Of a DNA stretch of 64,000 nucleotides, positions 35,408 to 48,650 are shown in pieces. Numbering within the stretch: the stretch's first letter is position 1; each line of letters opens with the position of its first letter. Origin of the DNA: Mauremys mutica. Taxonomy: Eukaryota; Chordata; Testudines; Geoemydidae. The notes beneath the pieces are model-generated. The model saw only the letters and a program-made list of their open reading frames with translations. It searched no databases and had not been told where the DNA came from. Location: NCBI RefSeq assembly GCF_020497125.1, contig NC_059072.1:55090697-55154696 (forward strand). Direction: 5' to 3'. A program made the position numbers and the translations under genes.

Positions 35408-37245
35408 GTATGGTTTACCTTTCTCTATCACTTTTCCAGCCAACCTCATATACTAGCTATATAATAAGATTCCAGGATTGTCTCTCTCTCTCTCTCTTTC
35501 TGTCACTCTGAAGACAAGAATGTCTGTACAGTCAGTGTGAAGCAATGGTAACCGCTACAGGCATGATTGAGAATTCTCTTGTTTTAGAATATCACCAAGT
35601 TCAATCATCACTGGGATTTGCGGTCTGTCACCATACCAGTTTTAAGTTCTCACCCATATTCAGCTCTTTTTACACACATGACTTTATGAATTGCATCTGT
35701 GTGGCAGCACACATTGGTAGCTTTTATAATATTAAGTATTCATTTTCAGGAAACTAAATGTTAACAAATGACTAAGTGTAGTGATAGCCTCACAGCTCTG
35801 TCTAGAAAACATCTCAGGAATACTGTCATCTCATTACTGTATAGCTGTCACTCATAGCCACATTCCCACACTTGTTTCACTGCATCACCTCCTGAACTTT
35901 CATTCATGGATTAGAGCTGCAATAAGGAATCCTGGCTCTGATCACTTCATCTTTATACTATTTCTTCATCAAAAGCTTTATGCCAACAGTGAGCCTCGGT
36001 CAGGTAGATAGCTACTATAGCCAAAGCTGCCAAAAGGCTTATTAAGACCCAGAGAGAGCTGGCTTGTTGGCATTGTGTATATTTCTCCCTTATACAAAAG
36101 GAGAATCAAGGAAATTCATTAAATTAAGGTGGTTATCTAAAGCAAAACGTTACTGAATATATAAAGAGATTAAACATAAAATTCCACGTCTTGAATGACG
36201 AACAGTATGTAATGAGTTATTGATTGATTAAATGAATATTTCCTCTGAAATTGTACAGAATTTAAATATTAGCATAGCATATTTATGTAAAAATAGTGAT
36301 CCATCCTTTTGGACCTCGCCTCATGAGTTACCCCACCTGTCTGTCAACGCTTCCCCTCCACTTCATCCAGTAGCTACAGGCAAAACCACAATCATACTAG
36401 AGATTTCCCATTGAACTCCCAATGTTCCCTGGGAGTGGTGTTGCAAAATGTATGCCACATTTCACAAATACATAGTCACAAAGTTCTGGGCAGGTTGGGT
36501 GGATCGTCAGCAGATCCCACTAGGATAATTTATGATCAGGATTCAGGTAATAGCTGTCTTTGTATCTGAGGCTACACATACGTTCATTTTATTTCAGGAA
36601 GACCTCATTCTTTTTATCCAAAATCTATCCAAGGTTCCTGTGTGCTGACATTTTCAAGAGTATAATTTCTCAAACACACCTTTACAGCCTGTTGTGTCCA
36701 TGTTGGAGAAGGCTGTAGAGTGCAAGTTACTCCTTTGAGGTCTGGAATAATTTGTGATCATTGTGAAATCGGCTTCATTTAAGGGATTTAATATGGGAGA
36801 AATGTGATTAGTACAATGTTGTGCTAAGAAAGGCCCCTTCGTGTTGCTCCAGTATCTGAAGTGTATATTTGGATGCATGTAGAGATGGCACGCATATCTG
36901 GAGTTAAGTACATTTAAGAGTATGGAAAAATCCTGAAGCTTATCAGCTAAGCAGTTTGGCTCAAAACAGACCCTGCTTCATTCACTCTTCAAAAATAACC
37001 ATGTCTGGATCTGACAGTAGAATTTTGCCTTTAGTGCTGTACTTGGCAAAATGAAATTAACTGGTCTCTGTGCATTTGAAAAGAGAAAAGCCCCAGCTCT
37101 TGCCTGGTTGTATTCTTTTCAGACTGTCAGATCACTCAGAATAGCATTCCAAGATGAGAAAACTACAGAGAAGGTTTTTAATTGTTTTTTAATTTGAAAA
37201 ACTATTGTCTCATCTATTCCTGTTGTACTGCTTTGTCCCACATAG
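35408..37245 (+). other. PDZRN4 intron between exons A and B
   Basis: GT-AG intron of 1,838 bp between the two exons. It holds a short TC microsatellite near 35480-35500 and otherwise no repeat I recognise. It is the longest stretch near the exons free of obvious mobile elements. Confidence 0.85.
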
Positions 37246-37348
37246 CTGCCATTCTCTTCACCCAGTGGAGCATGAATTTTATGAAGGTAATGAGTATCTT
37301 TCCAGCCTGCCTGCTGATGCAGATAGAACAGAAGACTTTGAGTATGAG
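37246..37348 (+). CDS. PDZRN4: PDZRN4 internal exon B (inter-PDZ linker)
   Basis: A 103-bp exon. Its first base completes the Ser codon left open by exon A, then 34 codons read CHSLHPVEHEFYE, NEYLSSLPADADRTEDFEYE. This is the acidic, tyrosine-rich linker between the first and second PDZ domains of PDZRN4; I recall the human residues here as nearly identical. The acceptor is cccacatag and the donor gag/gtatgag; the exon ends in phase 0. The intron between exons A and B is 1,838 bp. The next expected exon should begin with an EVELCRVSS-like peptide and lead into PDZ2. I looked for it downstream and did not find it, so it should lie beyond 64000. The minus-strand reading across this exon is a shadow. 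Confidence 0.92.
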
Positions 37349-37349
37349 G

Positions 37350-39030
37350 TATGAGCATTAGCATGCTGCAGCTTTTCTTTTTACAATTACAGGTACTGTA
37401 TTTATGGAGCTGATATCCAAGTCCTGTGAGAAGAACAATAGCAAGAATGCTCTTTTTAAAAAAAATTAATTACTGGAGCAAATTCTCTCCGTCAGTCACA
37501 CCTGTACAGTGTCATGGACTGTTGCATGGGTATAAATGGAAGCTGAATTTTGCCACGTATGTCTGGGTTTAGAAGGCTTATTATACACATACCATAGTTG
37601 TGTGATGGAAACTGTAGTTCAGTTGCTCTGCTTTTTGCAGTTTTGAAACTTTGAAGAAAGACTTTCAGAAATTAAAAAACTAACTAGAAGCTTCATTGCT
37701 TTTTCTTCTCATTTTCAGAAATAATTGGCCATTTTTCTACCACCTTAAGGATTGAGAGCAAGTATACACAGCACATGGTGTTTTTTATTATTAGACCATG
37801 TTTAGCCTTTGCTCAGCTATACACTGTACAGTATTTTAAATAACACATATAGAAGTTATTAAGTAGCTTTCATGAAAGTATGGAAAATATTCTTTCTTCT
37901 TAATATTTGCTCAACCTTAATAGTACATAAAGAAACCTTTTAAAGGTTTCAGAGAATTGCTTGACATTTGGAAATAAAATGGATTGAGAAAGCTTTAGTA
38001 AATAGGCACATTGTTCACTTTTATCTTCTTTTTTATGTTCTTTTCTGCTTACAACCTGGGGAAACTGAAGTTCTTCCCCCTAGGAACACGGAAAATCAAA
38101 TAAATCTACTCGGTGAAGCTAACTCAGAACAAACAAACGTTTATTTGAACTCTTCAAAAAATCATTGTTAGGGATTAGTGAAATCATTATTTCTTCTCAA
38201 TTGGACTTTGGTATGATATCTAATAGCGGGAAAGTTTGGGGGCTTATGTTCTATTTCGATTCCACATGGCTAATGTAATTTTAACTTCTTTACTGAGTAT
38301 GTGTGTTTATTTGCAGCAGATCTGGCTTATGTCTGTCAGAGAGACTATTTGTCTGATAATAATTTTTTTAAATGGCAAAATAGACAGCCAGAAAAAGAAT
38401 ACATTTTAAAAATCTTAACTTGTTAATAAAAAAAGTTTTTTCCCATTTTATCAGAATATTAGTGAAACATTAAAAATGCAGACAGGTTTTACATTTATAT
38501 AGAGTCTAGTATAGTGGAATCATGTCCTCTTTATGACCATTATTAATCCCTAATAATAGCCGGCATAAGTATTATGACAGTGGTAAATGCTCAGGCAGGT
38601 TCTCAGTAGCCTGTAATCTCTTCTAATCACACCATCATAGTCATTAATTTACTGTCAGCTGTGATTCAATTGCCCAAGGCAAACCCATTGAGTGACTGAA
38701 ATAAAGAATGTTTCACATGAAATTTAAATAGGAAGAGAGCTGTCTGGCTTCCATTGAGGAGAATAATTTGTTTACAAAACAAGAGAGGAGGGAATGACTA
38801 CATCTTGCATCCTGTAACAAAAAAAGCTCCAAATGCAATTTCTGTAACTCAGGAAAGAACAAAAGCAGCCCCTATGTTTAAGTTTCTATGTTAAATTCAA
38901 GTTCTGATGATGTGACATACACGGATCCATTGGTAATGGTGAGCATAAGAGGTACATGCATCTCCAGAAACATATGCACTCCTTTTTGGATATACAGTCT
39001 TGCACCTAGGTGTGCAGAATAGTATTTGCA
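37350..39030 (+). other. PDZRN4 intron DNA downstream of exon B, no gene seen
   Basis: Contains no recognisable exon or transposon. 38590-38810 is non-repetitive and of a composition typical of conserved non-coding elements, but I cannot test conservation. Confidence 0.5.
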
Positions 39031-41440
39031 CACGCAAATCTGTTAATTTTAAGTGCAACAGAGTCCTGCATTTTAGAGGTTGGAAAATGTAGGAATAAAG
39101 TGAGAATTGCTAAATCTCAAACTGAATTAGCTCTTGCCATGGAAATTAAAATAAACAATAAGAAGGTTTCTTTTAGTTATATAAATAGAAGGAGAATAAG
39201 GAAGGATGAGGTTGGACCACTGTGCAGAGTGGATGGGAAGGAGATTAAAGATAAAAATAGTCTAGATATGGCCCCAAAACTAAATGAATACATTGATTTG
39301 ATTTGCAAACGTATAATATAGAACATGACTATGAAGGTGTAATGGCTGATGGAAATAAGTGTATAGAAATTAAAATTATCACACCTAAGCTGGAATGAAA
39401 ACGTAAAGAGCTTAATGCACTCAAATCAGGAGGACCAAATAATTTCCATCCCACAATAGTGAAAGAACTGGCACATGAGATTGCTAGTCTGGTAGCAATG
39501 AATTTTAATAAATCTGTCTGTCTATTTGGGGGTAATACCATATAGCTGGCGCATAAGTAATGCCTTACCTATATTTGAGAATGGGGAGGGAAGTGATTTG
39601 GGCAATTACAGACCTGCTAATCTGACCTCAGTAGTATGCAAGGCTTTAAAACAAACTATGAATGAAAGAATAATTGAATTCATGAAAGTAAATGGGGGAT
39701 ATAATGCAACATGGGTTTACCAAAGGTAGATCATGCCAGAATAACCTGATTTCCTTCTTTGAGAAAATAAATGATTTTTTTAGATAAGGGAAATGCAGTA
39801 GATTTAATGTACTTGGACTTCAGTAAAGCATTTGACATAGTACAACATAGGAATTTTTTAGTTAAAAGAGGGAAGTTGGGAATTAGCACAAGATTTGTAA
39901 GGTAGATAAGGAACTAGCTAAATTGGACAAGGTGATGGGTTGTGCTTAAGGGTGGCCTATCAGACACATGGGTGTTTACTAGTGGAGTTCCTCAGGGATT
40001 GGTCTTGGGACCAGTCTTGTTCAATATTATTATTAATGACCTTGGCACAAAAAGTAGGAGCGTGCTAATGAAATTTGCTGAGGATACAGTGTTGGAAAGC
40101 ATTGTCAATACTGAGAAAGATCAGAATATTTTATAAGATGGTCTGGATGACCTTGAGGACTGGAATGGCAGAAATGGGATGAAATTCAGTAGTACAAAAG
40201 TGCAAGGCATGCACTTAAGATCTAATAATAAGAGTTTCTGCTACAAGTTGAAAGCCTCATAGTAGAAGAAAGACCAGGGTATGTAGTCAAGGATGATTAT
40301 GGGTCACCAATATGATGTGGCTGTGGAAAAGAATGTATCAGGAGAGGCATTTTCAGTAGTGATAGAGACACATAAATGCTATTGTACGAGGCATTGGTAA
40401 GATCTCATTTGAAATACTGCATACAGTTCTGTTCACCCATGTTCAAGAAGGATGAATTCAAACTGGAAGAGGTGCAGGGAAGAGCTACTAGGATGATCAG
40501 GAGAATAAAGGGCCTTTTTTATGAAAGAAGACTGAAAGGACTTGGCTTGTTTAATCTAGCACAAAGAAGGCTGTGAGGGGATATGATTGCTCTCTAGGGG
40601 GCAAGTTAAGGGGTAAACACCAGGGAGGGTGAAGAGGTAGTTAAGCTAAAGAACAATATTGGCACAAAAACAAATGGGCATAAACTGGCTGTGAACAAAT
40701 TCAGGCTGGAAATTAGAAGGAGGATTCTAACCATAAGAGGGGTAAGGCCCTGGAACAGCCTCACAATAGGAGTTGTGGGGGCAACCACATAATTAGTTTT
40801 AAGAGAGAGCTGGGCAAATTTATGAGTGTGATTGTCTGACGGGGTTGCTTGTGAGGGTAGGGCTCAGCAGCCCTGGGCTCACTTCTGGTTTATGTTTTAT
40901 ATTCCTAAAAGCTCACACTTTAGGGCTTCAGCCAATCATCTGCAGGGGTCAGGAAGGGACTCCTCCTCCCTCCCGCAGTGTATTCTTTTGGTCTCCTTCC
41001 TCTTAAGTATCAGGCATGGTCATGGCTGAAGATGGGACACTGGACAGAGTAGTCCAGGGCCAGGGGCAGCTCTAGACATTTCGCCGCCCCAAGCACAGCG
41101 TCATGCCACGGGGGGCGCTCTGCCGCTCGCCGGTCCCGCGGCTCCGGTGGACCTCCCACAGGCGTGCCTGCGGAGGGTCCTCTGGTCCCACGGCTCTGGA
41201 GCCGCGGGACCAGCAGACCCTCCGCAGGCATGCCACCGAAGGCACCCTGCCTGCAGCCCTCCCGGCGTCCGGCAGAGCACCCCCCACGGCATGCCGCCCC
41301 AAGCACGCGCTTGGCATGCTGGGGCCTGGAGCCGCCCCCGGCCAGGGCTCTGAGGTGGCACAGTGCATTCTCTCTCTCATGCTTGACTGGCTGGTTCTTG
41401 CTCACATGCACAGGGTCAGGAAGGAATTCCCTCCCTGACA
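39030..41440 (+). mobile_element. L3/CR1-like LINE with reverse transcriptase, inactive
   Basis: By frame-hopping, successive RT landmarks are visible: YRNKVRIAKSQTE-like start (39090), GSDLGNYRPANLTSVVCKAL (39590-39650), YLDFSKAFD (about 39810), [15 protein letters not shown] and the catalytic box (39980-40090), then LLYEALVRSHLKYCIQF and RMIRRIKGL (40376-40500). The catalytic FADD-type box reads FAED at 40074-40085. The 3' region runs through 41040 and resumes after a hAT-like insertion, ending near 41440. The endonuclease is missing and stops are frequent. Confidence 0.82.
41053..41348. mobile_element. 280-bp GC-rich palindromic hAT-like element in the LINE tail
   Basis: Element 41061-41340, ends caggggcagctc and the inverted gagccgcccccg; duplications tccagggc (41053-41060) and gccagggc (41341-41348), one mismatch. 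Inner inverted arms around ctggagccgcgggaccagca. CpG-rich; overlapping open readings on both strands are artefacts of the palindrome. Confidence 0.82.
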
Positions 41441-41770
41441 GACTGGCAATGACATTGGTTTTTTTTTCATTTCTATGAAGTGTGTGGGTGCAGGTCAGTT
41501 GCCAGGACTATCTGGATACATCTCACTTAACTAGTTCTCTGCCATCGTAGGCGACTTGAGCACTGAGGCATCTCAATCCCTCCTACTCTCTCCCTGTGGC
41601 ACATAATAGTCTAATCTTCTGCAGGCTATAATACTTTGGCCTCATTTTGGTTGGAGTTAGTGTGCCGTAGTTAGATTGTGTTGTCTGCATGTGACTACAG
41701 CAGGTTGGACTACCTAATCTGGTGGTCCCTTCTGGTGTAAAACTCAGTAACTTTATTTTTATGCACTAAT

Positions 41771-41838
41771 GGCTCAATCCAAATCCACTGAAGTCAATAG
41801 GAGTCTTCCCATTGATACCAGTGGCTTTGGATCAAGCC
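41771..41838. repeat. small fold-back repeat
   Basis: Arms ggctcaatccaaatccactg and cagtggctttggatcaagcc pair; centre aataggagtcttcccatt also folds. Confidence 0.6.
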
Positions 41839-41923
41839 TTAGTGCCTCTTTGCAAGCACAGCTATACATGTGGTCCAAACTGAGAAGAGGTAGGAGAATT
41901 AAAGACAATTGACAATCCGTGTA

Positions 41924-41985
41924 AAATCCTGACCACATTGAAATCAATGGCAAAACTCTCATTGACTTCAGTAGCAAAAGGATTT
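41924..41985. repeat. small fold-back repeat
   Basis: Arms aaatcctgaccacattgaaa and ttcagtagcaaaaggattt; shares the tgaagtcaatg-type core with the repeat at 41771. Confidence 0.5.
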
Positions 41986-42257
41986 CACCTGTAGCCTCAA
42001 TATGTCTTATTGTCTCTAAACATTTCAGCAGTCCTACTTAATATCAGGTATTCAAGGGGTAGACCCACAGTAAGTATGCCATCATTGATCAGAAAAATAT
42101 AAGTATCAGCCTTAAAGTTGAATAGTCCTTTTATTTGTTGGGTATTGCCACAAGCTTAACATGACTTTAATTTTTGAGTTAATTTCCTTTGTTGGTACTT
42201 TTTCATACCAACACTATAAAATAAATTCCTTCTCTTTCAAAGGCTACTGAGTAAGGG

Positions 42258-42378
42258 CCTGAAACTGCACAGACCTATGTTTCCAAAGTTTACACACGGG
42301 AGCATTCTCATTATAGTCAATGAGACTACTGATGTGAGTGGAGTTGCTCAGATGCTTAAGTATTTGCAGGTTTCAGTC
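42258..42378. repeat. small fold-back repeat
   Basis: Arms cctgaaactgca and tgcaggtttcag; centre has atagtcaatgagactac. Same small-repeat group. Confidence 0.5.
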
Positions 42379-42379
42379 C

Positions 42380-44235
42380 TAAATGTGTATTTATGGACTT
42401 GCTAAAATGTTGGCTCCATAACGATTTAGGAACTTTCTGAAAGGTGTGGTATTGGCCCAACAGACCAAAACAGATCTGTCTGTCTTGTGAATGCATATTT
42501 AGAGCCTTTTCAACACATGGATTATTTAACCAATAGACCTAAACTGATCTGTCTATCTTGTAAATACATATTTAGGGGCTTTTTAACACGAGGATTACTG
42601 AGCTGATAGCCTGTAACAGCTCCCTTCAGAGCTGTGATAGCCTGCAAATACCCCTTGTAAACATTATAGTCAGTCATGTCAATGTGATCATGGCCCCTGC
42701 ATGCTAAAAACCCTAATGCCATTTTTCATGCAAATAGTCACTATGCATGCACAGTGACTGTATTTTATAAATAAAATAACTTAATTTGATCCCCCACCTT
42801 CTGTATCTATACAAAGAAACTAACCCATGTTATGGACCTGTGGCCTACAAAATTGATGCTGTTTCTGAGTTAGAGGTTTGTAACATAACCCCATCAATTT
42901 AACATGGAGCTTCTAATTACAACTATTAAATCAAATTTTAGATTTAATTTTCTTGAAGACAGAAAGAGAGAGAAAGGGGGAAGTCAGGCCTTGGCTGAGA
43001 CCTCATAAGCCAAGTTTCAGCTTCATGTAACTATAATGATAGTGGTCTGAATGAACAGAAGCACTGTAATATCTTAGTTACATATCATAAGATTGTGCTG
43101 GGTTTTTTTTTATTTTCCTACTGGATTCAGATTTTCCCCCAAACCTTCTAGAAATTGGAATAAATCAAAAAGAGCCCTTAGCATTTAAAAGGCAGATATC
43201 AAATTCAGCAGCCACCAGAAGTAATGTAAAAGAAAAAGTTTCAAGAAATACATTGCTCCTTAACTGGAGTCCTAATAAAGACATATTTGTTATAAACTAG
43301 AACAGCTAAAGTTATGAGCAAGGCTGTAGTTTTCCATTTTAATTATATCTGATTGGTGGTGGTGGTGGATTGAGGTAAAAATACTGTAGGCTTTTAATGG
43401 AGAAGAGAATATTTCTCACCACGTGGCTTATAGTTGTCAGCTTTATGCAGCTGCTAGTCAGCTTTATGAAAGGGGGTAGTACTAATTGATAGGCAGGTCA
43501 GAAGGAGCTTGGAAAAGCTGGGCTTTACAGAATTATATGCATTTTCTGAGCTACTTCTTCATAATACCCTAGAAATTAATGCTAAAAACTGGAAGTGCTA
43601 CTTACTATATTCAGATATTTTAGTGAGATACTTTTTCAAGTACAAAGTATAATTTTGCATTTTAAATAACCTACCTACAATATTAGTTAGGATACTAAGT
43701 GTGTGTGTCTGTGTGTGAGAGTGAGAGATCTCAATTCCACTAGAGTTCTTCTAGTTTTATCAACATCTTTTTCTAGCTGCCAGCACACTCTTTTCATATA
43801 AATATATAGAAAAAGGTGGATTGCACTTTAAAGTTATTTATGAAAACCTTCTTAAATACTCTCGTGTCTGATAATTGACACACTTTAGATTGTTTTAGTT
43901 GTATATCTAAAAATATTGCACTGCTTAGAGTTTTTATAAAGATGTGTTCAAGATTTCTTCCCTTTAATTCAAAAGAAGTCTTGAGCTGCTGTAACTGTAA
44001 TACCTATCCTGTGATCCTTCTGACAGTCAGTGCAGACTATAAAAAAGAAAGACAGTTAAAAATGAAACAGTGGTATAGCCCTAGGTTTTATTGTAATTAT
44101 TTGAATAACGCACTATAATAATTAAAGTGAACCAATTTTAGCACACATTTGGCCTACTAGAGCACAAGGAAATGCATTTTATAGGAATTTTTATATAAAA
44201 TACCTGAGGTTTAAACAGTCATGATTTACACAAAG
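42380..44235. other. unique intronic DNA, nothing recognised
   Basis: AT-rich; one GT microsatellite at about 43700-43726. The 42482-42580 part holds a loose direct repeat (ctgatctgtctatcttgtaa). No gene. Confidence 0.4.
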
Positions 44236-44244
44236 ACACATGGG

Positions 44245-44322
44245 TTTTAGCCCACGAAAGCTTATGCCCAGATACATTTGTTAGTCTCTAAGATGCCACA
44301 AGGACTCCTCCTTGTTTTTGTC
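44245..44322. repeat. widespread vertebrate repeat fragment
   Basis: Contains ttagcccacgaaagcttatg, ttgttagtctctaagatgcc and acaaggactcctcc, a repeat I know from many reptile sequences. Family assignment left open. Confidence 0.5.
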
Positions 44323-44384
44323 TAAATATAGTTAGCACTACATGCAAATAAGCAGCATAGTGGTAATAACAGAATATTGCTTTA

Positions 44385-44640
44385 CTTTTAATATACCACC
44401 TTTCATTTCAGAATTGCAGACTTGCTTTTCAAATATTAATTAACTAATCCTACACCTCTCTAGTGAGATGCATAAATATTATTATAACCATTTTACAAGT
44501 GGGGGAACTAAGTGTAGACACATTAAGTGACTCGCCCAAGGTAGTACAGCCAGTCAGTAAGAAAGGTGGAAATAGAACCCAGGAGTCCTGACTAATAACA
44601 CTCCTATTTTAGCCACTAAATCACACTTCCCTCTTTTCAT
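44385..44640 (+). repeat. ancient MIR/CORE-like SINE
   Basis: Reads in order: cacctttcatttcaga, ttattataaccattttacaa, taagtgactcgcccaagg, aatagaacccaggagtcctg and the tail. This is the conserved core order of MIR-like SINEs. Diverged about as expected for an old insertion. Confidence 0.7.
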
Positions 44641-45528
44641 TTGATATGAAGGTCACTGGATCATTTAGATGAAGTAAGATGTCAGGTCAGTTGCTGTTGT
44701 GCTTGTTTGTTCTTAATTTTTATATATATTTAGAATCACTCCCTAAAAAATGCTGACATTCAAAGCAGATGAAATTGCTGTCATCTGTAGCTGTCACAGG
44801 TAATGAATATCCCAATTTACAGATCTGAATTTTGCCTCTAACTAGCAAACATCACTGAAGAAGAGGACACAAAACTGACATTGGCAAATTTATCAAAGTT
44901 ATTACCATTCATTGTGTTTTAGAACAAGAGGAAAATATATGAAGTCAGTGATATTCATTTTGTTTCATGATTTCATAAAACAAACACAAGGTTACTTCTC
45001 ATTTCACCTGAAAGATAATAAAAAATTTTCCTCATTGTCAGGGCTTAGGTTTTCCAAAGAAAATGAAGAAAAGTGAGCTTAGTTTTTCAGCAATTTATTG
45101 TTTGGGCAACATTACAATACATGGTGTCTATTTTTCATTCTAAGAATGAAGAGCAAGGTGCTTGCAGTGTTTTCCTATTTGTAGAATTCTGTGGATTGTA
45201 AATCATCTATTTTGATGAAGATGTATCTTTAGGCAATTTTTATACTATTATGATACACTCTCATGTATTCTTTATATGCCCCATATTTTACAGTAAAACT
45301 ATTATAGAAACATTTAAGCGTTTTTAAATGTTTCATTGGTACTATTGTTCATACACTTCCACCTTAAAAGCCAGGCTGTCTTAATATCATGGATCCAACT
45401 ATACAGACCTGAGCAGGAAGAAAATTATAACTACTACCATTTCTTTTAAAATGTCTTAAAATAGTGTTAGTATAACAGTAGTAGTAATAATGTAGTCGTA
45501 ATATGTAATAGTAATGTAGTAATAATAA
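44641..45528. other. unique intronic DNA, nothing recognised
   Basis: AT-rich, ends in a TAA/TAG-type simple repeat (about 45470-45530). Confidence 0.4.
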
Positions 45529-45530
45529 TT

Positions 45531-46165
45531 AGGGCTATCACAGAGGTCATGGAAGTCATGGATTCCGTTACTTTCTGCAACCTCCATGACTTCTGCAGCA
45601 GCCAGTGTGGCTGACCCGGGGGCCAGCCAGACTGGTCACTGTTGAGGCAGCCTCACAGCAAACCACTGGAGCGGCCCCATAGCCAGCCACACCCTCCGAT
45701 ATGCTGGATATGCTCCAGGACCAGCCATATTGGCTGCTGCTTGGGCAGCCCCAAGCAGTTGCTCCCAGGGACCGCCTGAGCAGCGGCTGGTCCTAAGAGC
45801 TGCCTGAGCAGCAGTCCTGGGGGTAGCTACTCCTTGGCAGCCCCCGGCAGCCAGCCCCGGGGACTGCCCAGGCAGCGGCCAGTGCAGCTGGCCCCGGGGG
45901 CAGCCAGAGCAGCAGTCCTGGGGACAGCCGCACCAGCCGCTGCTTGGTGGCCCCCAGCTGCTTGTCCTGGGGACCGCCCAAGCAGTATTCAAGTCTGGCA
46001 TTGGGGCCTCCCCAGAGCAGCAGCACCCCAGGGTCCCCCAGCTAAGATTTAGTCAGGTATGTATAGTGAAGGTCATCAACAGGTCATGGGCTGTGAATTT
46101 TTGTTTATTGCCTGTGACCTGTCCAGGACTTTTACTAAAAATACCCACGACTGACTCATACCCAT
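45531..46165. mobile_element. hAT-like element with a CAG-CCCC minisatellite
   Basis: Left end agggctatcacagaggtcat ggaagtcatgga; the right part has inverted counterparts (gacctgtccaggactttta, aggtcatgggctgtgaat). The centre (45600-46030) is a degenerate repeat of cagc(c)agccccggggac units, giving proline/glycine-rich artefact readings on both strands. Exact ends uncertain. Confidence 0.65.
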
Positions 46166-46169
46166 TACT

Positions 46170-48220
46170 GACTCATAGTAATAATGTCACAGTTCTAAAG
46201 TCTAATATCTTGGGAATTCCTGCATCCTGCTTGGAAGTTGGGAATCTCACCTTTCGAAAGGTCACAAAATGTTGGACCTTAAATCAGGACTGAATATTTT
46301 ACACACTGAGCCTTGGGGGACAACGAATGAGAGAGAAATCTGAAAGGAAACAGAGAACATGTCTCTGCGGAAACTTTTTATTTATTTATTTAATGAGGTA
46401 TCTCATCAAAGCTTCTTAGAGGTTTCCAATATTGCAATCAGTCCTGGAGGGCATGTATTAGTGGGCAGAGTGCAGGTGAGACAGTCCACGGTGTGGGACA
46501 AATGCAGTTTATCACACTGCTTGGAAATTCATCTCAGACTGTCGCCATCAATATATATGCTTGAAAGTATAGGGTGGTCACGTGTACACTGGAGTATGAA
46601 CAGCTGAAACTCAGCATGGCTATTGTCTTTTTAAATGTCACATTGGTGCCGGGGGAGCGGAGGGGGGACGACAACAAAATGTGATATAAAAATGACTTTG
46701 GATCATTTTGTATGCCTGTTTTTATGATCAAATGTTTGACTTAATTTACGCTTATATATTGTACTATGTATATATCTTAAAGCAGACAGACATATAGGTG
46801 AGCTGGTATTGCTGCTGGACCCTTAACCTATGCACTTTCTGACTTTTTCTTATTTAAATGTGCAAACTTAACATTGTCTTTTCACAGTATTTTCCTTTTA
46901 ACAGACAGATTGCAGTGCAGACACTGTATTAATTTCTCACAGCTGTCTAGAATTGAAACATTATCTTCGGCAACTTCATTTTAATTAATCCAAAATAGCT
47001 TTCACAGAGTTTTAGGTCAAGAATGTCCAAACGTGGAATTGTATCTGTTTTAAGAGTTTGAAATGGTAGCTGCCTGTTCTGTTGGCCAGATAAATGTTCT
47101 TCACAACAGATGTTAGCACATCTGTTGTATCTCCTGTATTGTGATTGGCTGGATAGATGTTTAGAATGTGATGATGAGGCAAATAAATCTTCTCACTCAT
47201 TTCAATCCTAAAGCAGGCAGTCAGCAGTAATAATGATGTATATATAGCCAAGTGCTGGGCAGTAATTTTGAAATACAAGCAAAAATAAAGTATGAATTTA
47301 TTCAGGATAAGTGAATAGCTTGTAAAAAGTGAAGGCTAATTATGCCAAGCTGATCCTCAGTTAATTTGAATTTGAGATGTGACAATCATATAAACCTTAG
47401 GATTTTGTGTAACTAAACTCATCAGCTAGAAAAGGACATATGCTGCAGTTTAGAGTGAGCTGTAAGTTATAACAAGGGGCTTTTTATTAGACATAAGGAG
47501 AGTTGGGAATCCAGGTTTGGGGGCAGCTGACGCCTACAAGGTTGTGCCTTGGAAGGAAAAGAAGTTACCCACAAGAATAACCTAAGATCTTTGACATTGA
47601 GAAAATCCTTTCTTTTTTAATTCTCTTACCCTCCCTCCTTTGGTTACTCCCCTTCACAAAGTTCTCCTTCGTGTTGTTTTAATAGGCCTGGCTCTGTGCC
47701 CTGAAGTTTGTCAGACTTGAGTGCTGTCACACCACCAAAGTATGGGGTGAATTCCAAAAGTTGGGATCCTCACCTGAGAAGGCCTTGCCAGTAGTCTTAG
47801 AGCCCATGACTGTGGGAAAGGACAGCAAAAAACATGTCAGCCAGTCTCAGCTGTACCGGGGTATAAAATGCGAGGTGGGGGCTCTCACAGGTCCCAGATC
47901 ATTCAAGTCTTTAATATGCAACACAAGGGATGGCAGACAGAAATGAAGAAGAAGTCAGTGCAAAGATTTGAGCAGTCATATGCTCATAGTGTCTCACCCC
48001 ATTCAGTCAGAGCAGCTGTATTCTAATCTGCACCAACTAAAGATTCCGTGTTGCCTTGAAATAACCATGCTTGAACCAAAGAGTGAATTACAGTCACTTA
48101 GTCTGGAGGTAACTAAGACTGTAAATAGGCCATTATAAAGACTGTATCAGAGAGAAAAAATTGCAGCCTCTGTGCCAGCTGCAATTGCCATGAGAGCTAC
48201 AGGTCATGGAGAATCCAGGA
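46170..48220. other. unique intronic DNA
   Basis: No gene or transposon recognised. 46960-47280 is non-repetitive with TAATTA and attggctgg motifs and could be a conserved non-coding element. Confidence 0.4.
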
Positions 48221-48222
48221 GT

Positions 48223-48623
48223 AGGGCTGGTTGAAAACTTGGTGTTGAAACCTGTTTTCAGTGGCAAATTGGGTTTTTTGACTAACTGGAATTGTGTGCT
48301 GAAAGTGTCTGCTTTCCTTAAAAAATAAAAAAAATAAAAAAATTATTTTGTCAGAAAACCCCAAATCCAAAAAATTTTGGCCTATAGCCAAAAATGGTTC
48401 AGCTTTTGCCGGAAATTTGTAGGGGATTTGTAGCTTTCAGCTGAACATTTTCAGTTTTAGGCCAAAATGTTTTGATTTTCAGTTGCTCCAAACTAAAGCA
48501 ATTTTAGTTTTTGTGTTTTCATTTTTTGATGCCAAGTCAAAAATTTTCACTGCAAATTCATCTGAAAATGAATTTTGTTTTTATTTTTTGTCAAAATTTG
48601 TCAAATTTCTGACAAGGTCAATC
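48223..48623. mobile_element. AT-rich non-autonomous repeat with ggctggttgaaaa end
   Basis: Dense in ttttg/caaaat words that fold on each other (aaaattttggcc, ggccaaaatgttttg). Resembles abundant AT-rich DNA elements; ends and family not settled. Confidence 0.4.
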
Positions 48624-48650
48624 CAAGAACAGTAATAACTCCAGCAGAAC

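Noticed and set aside
39100..39320. Reading with PLCRVDGKEIKDKN that superficially recalls the next PDZRN4 exon (CRVSS)
   Set aside because: Its neighbours are L3/CR1-like RT sequence, so it is LINE coding sequence.
41010..41478. Five overlapping readings over 60-130 codons
   Set aside because: They are generated by a GC-rich palindrome with few stops.
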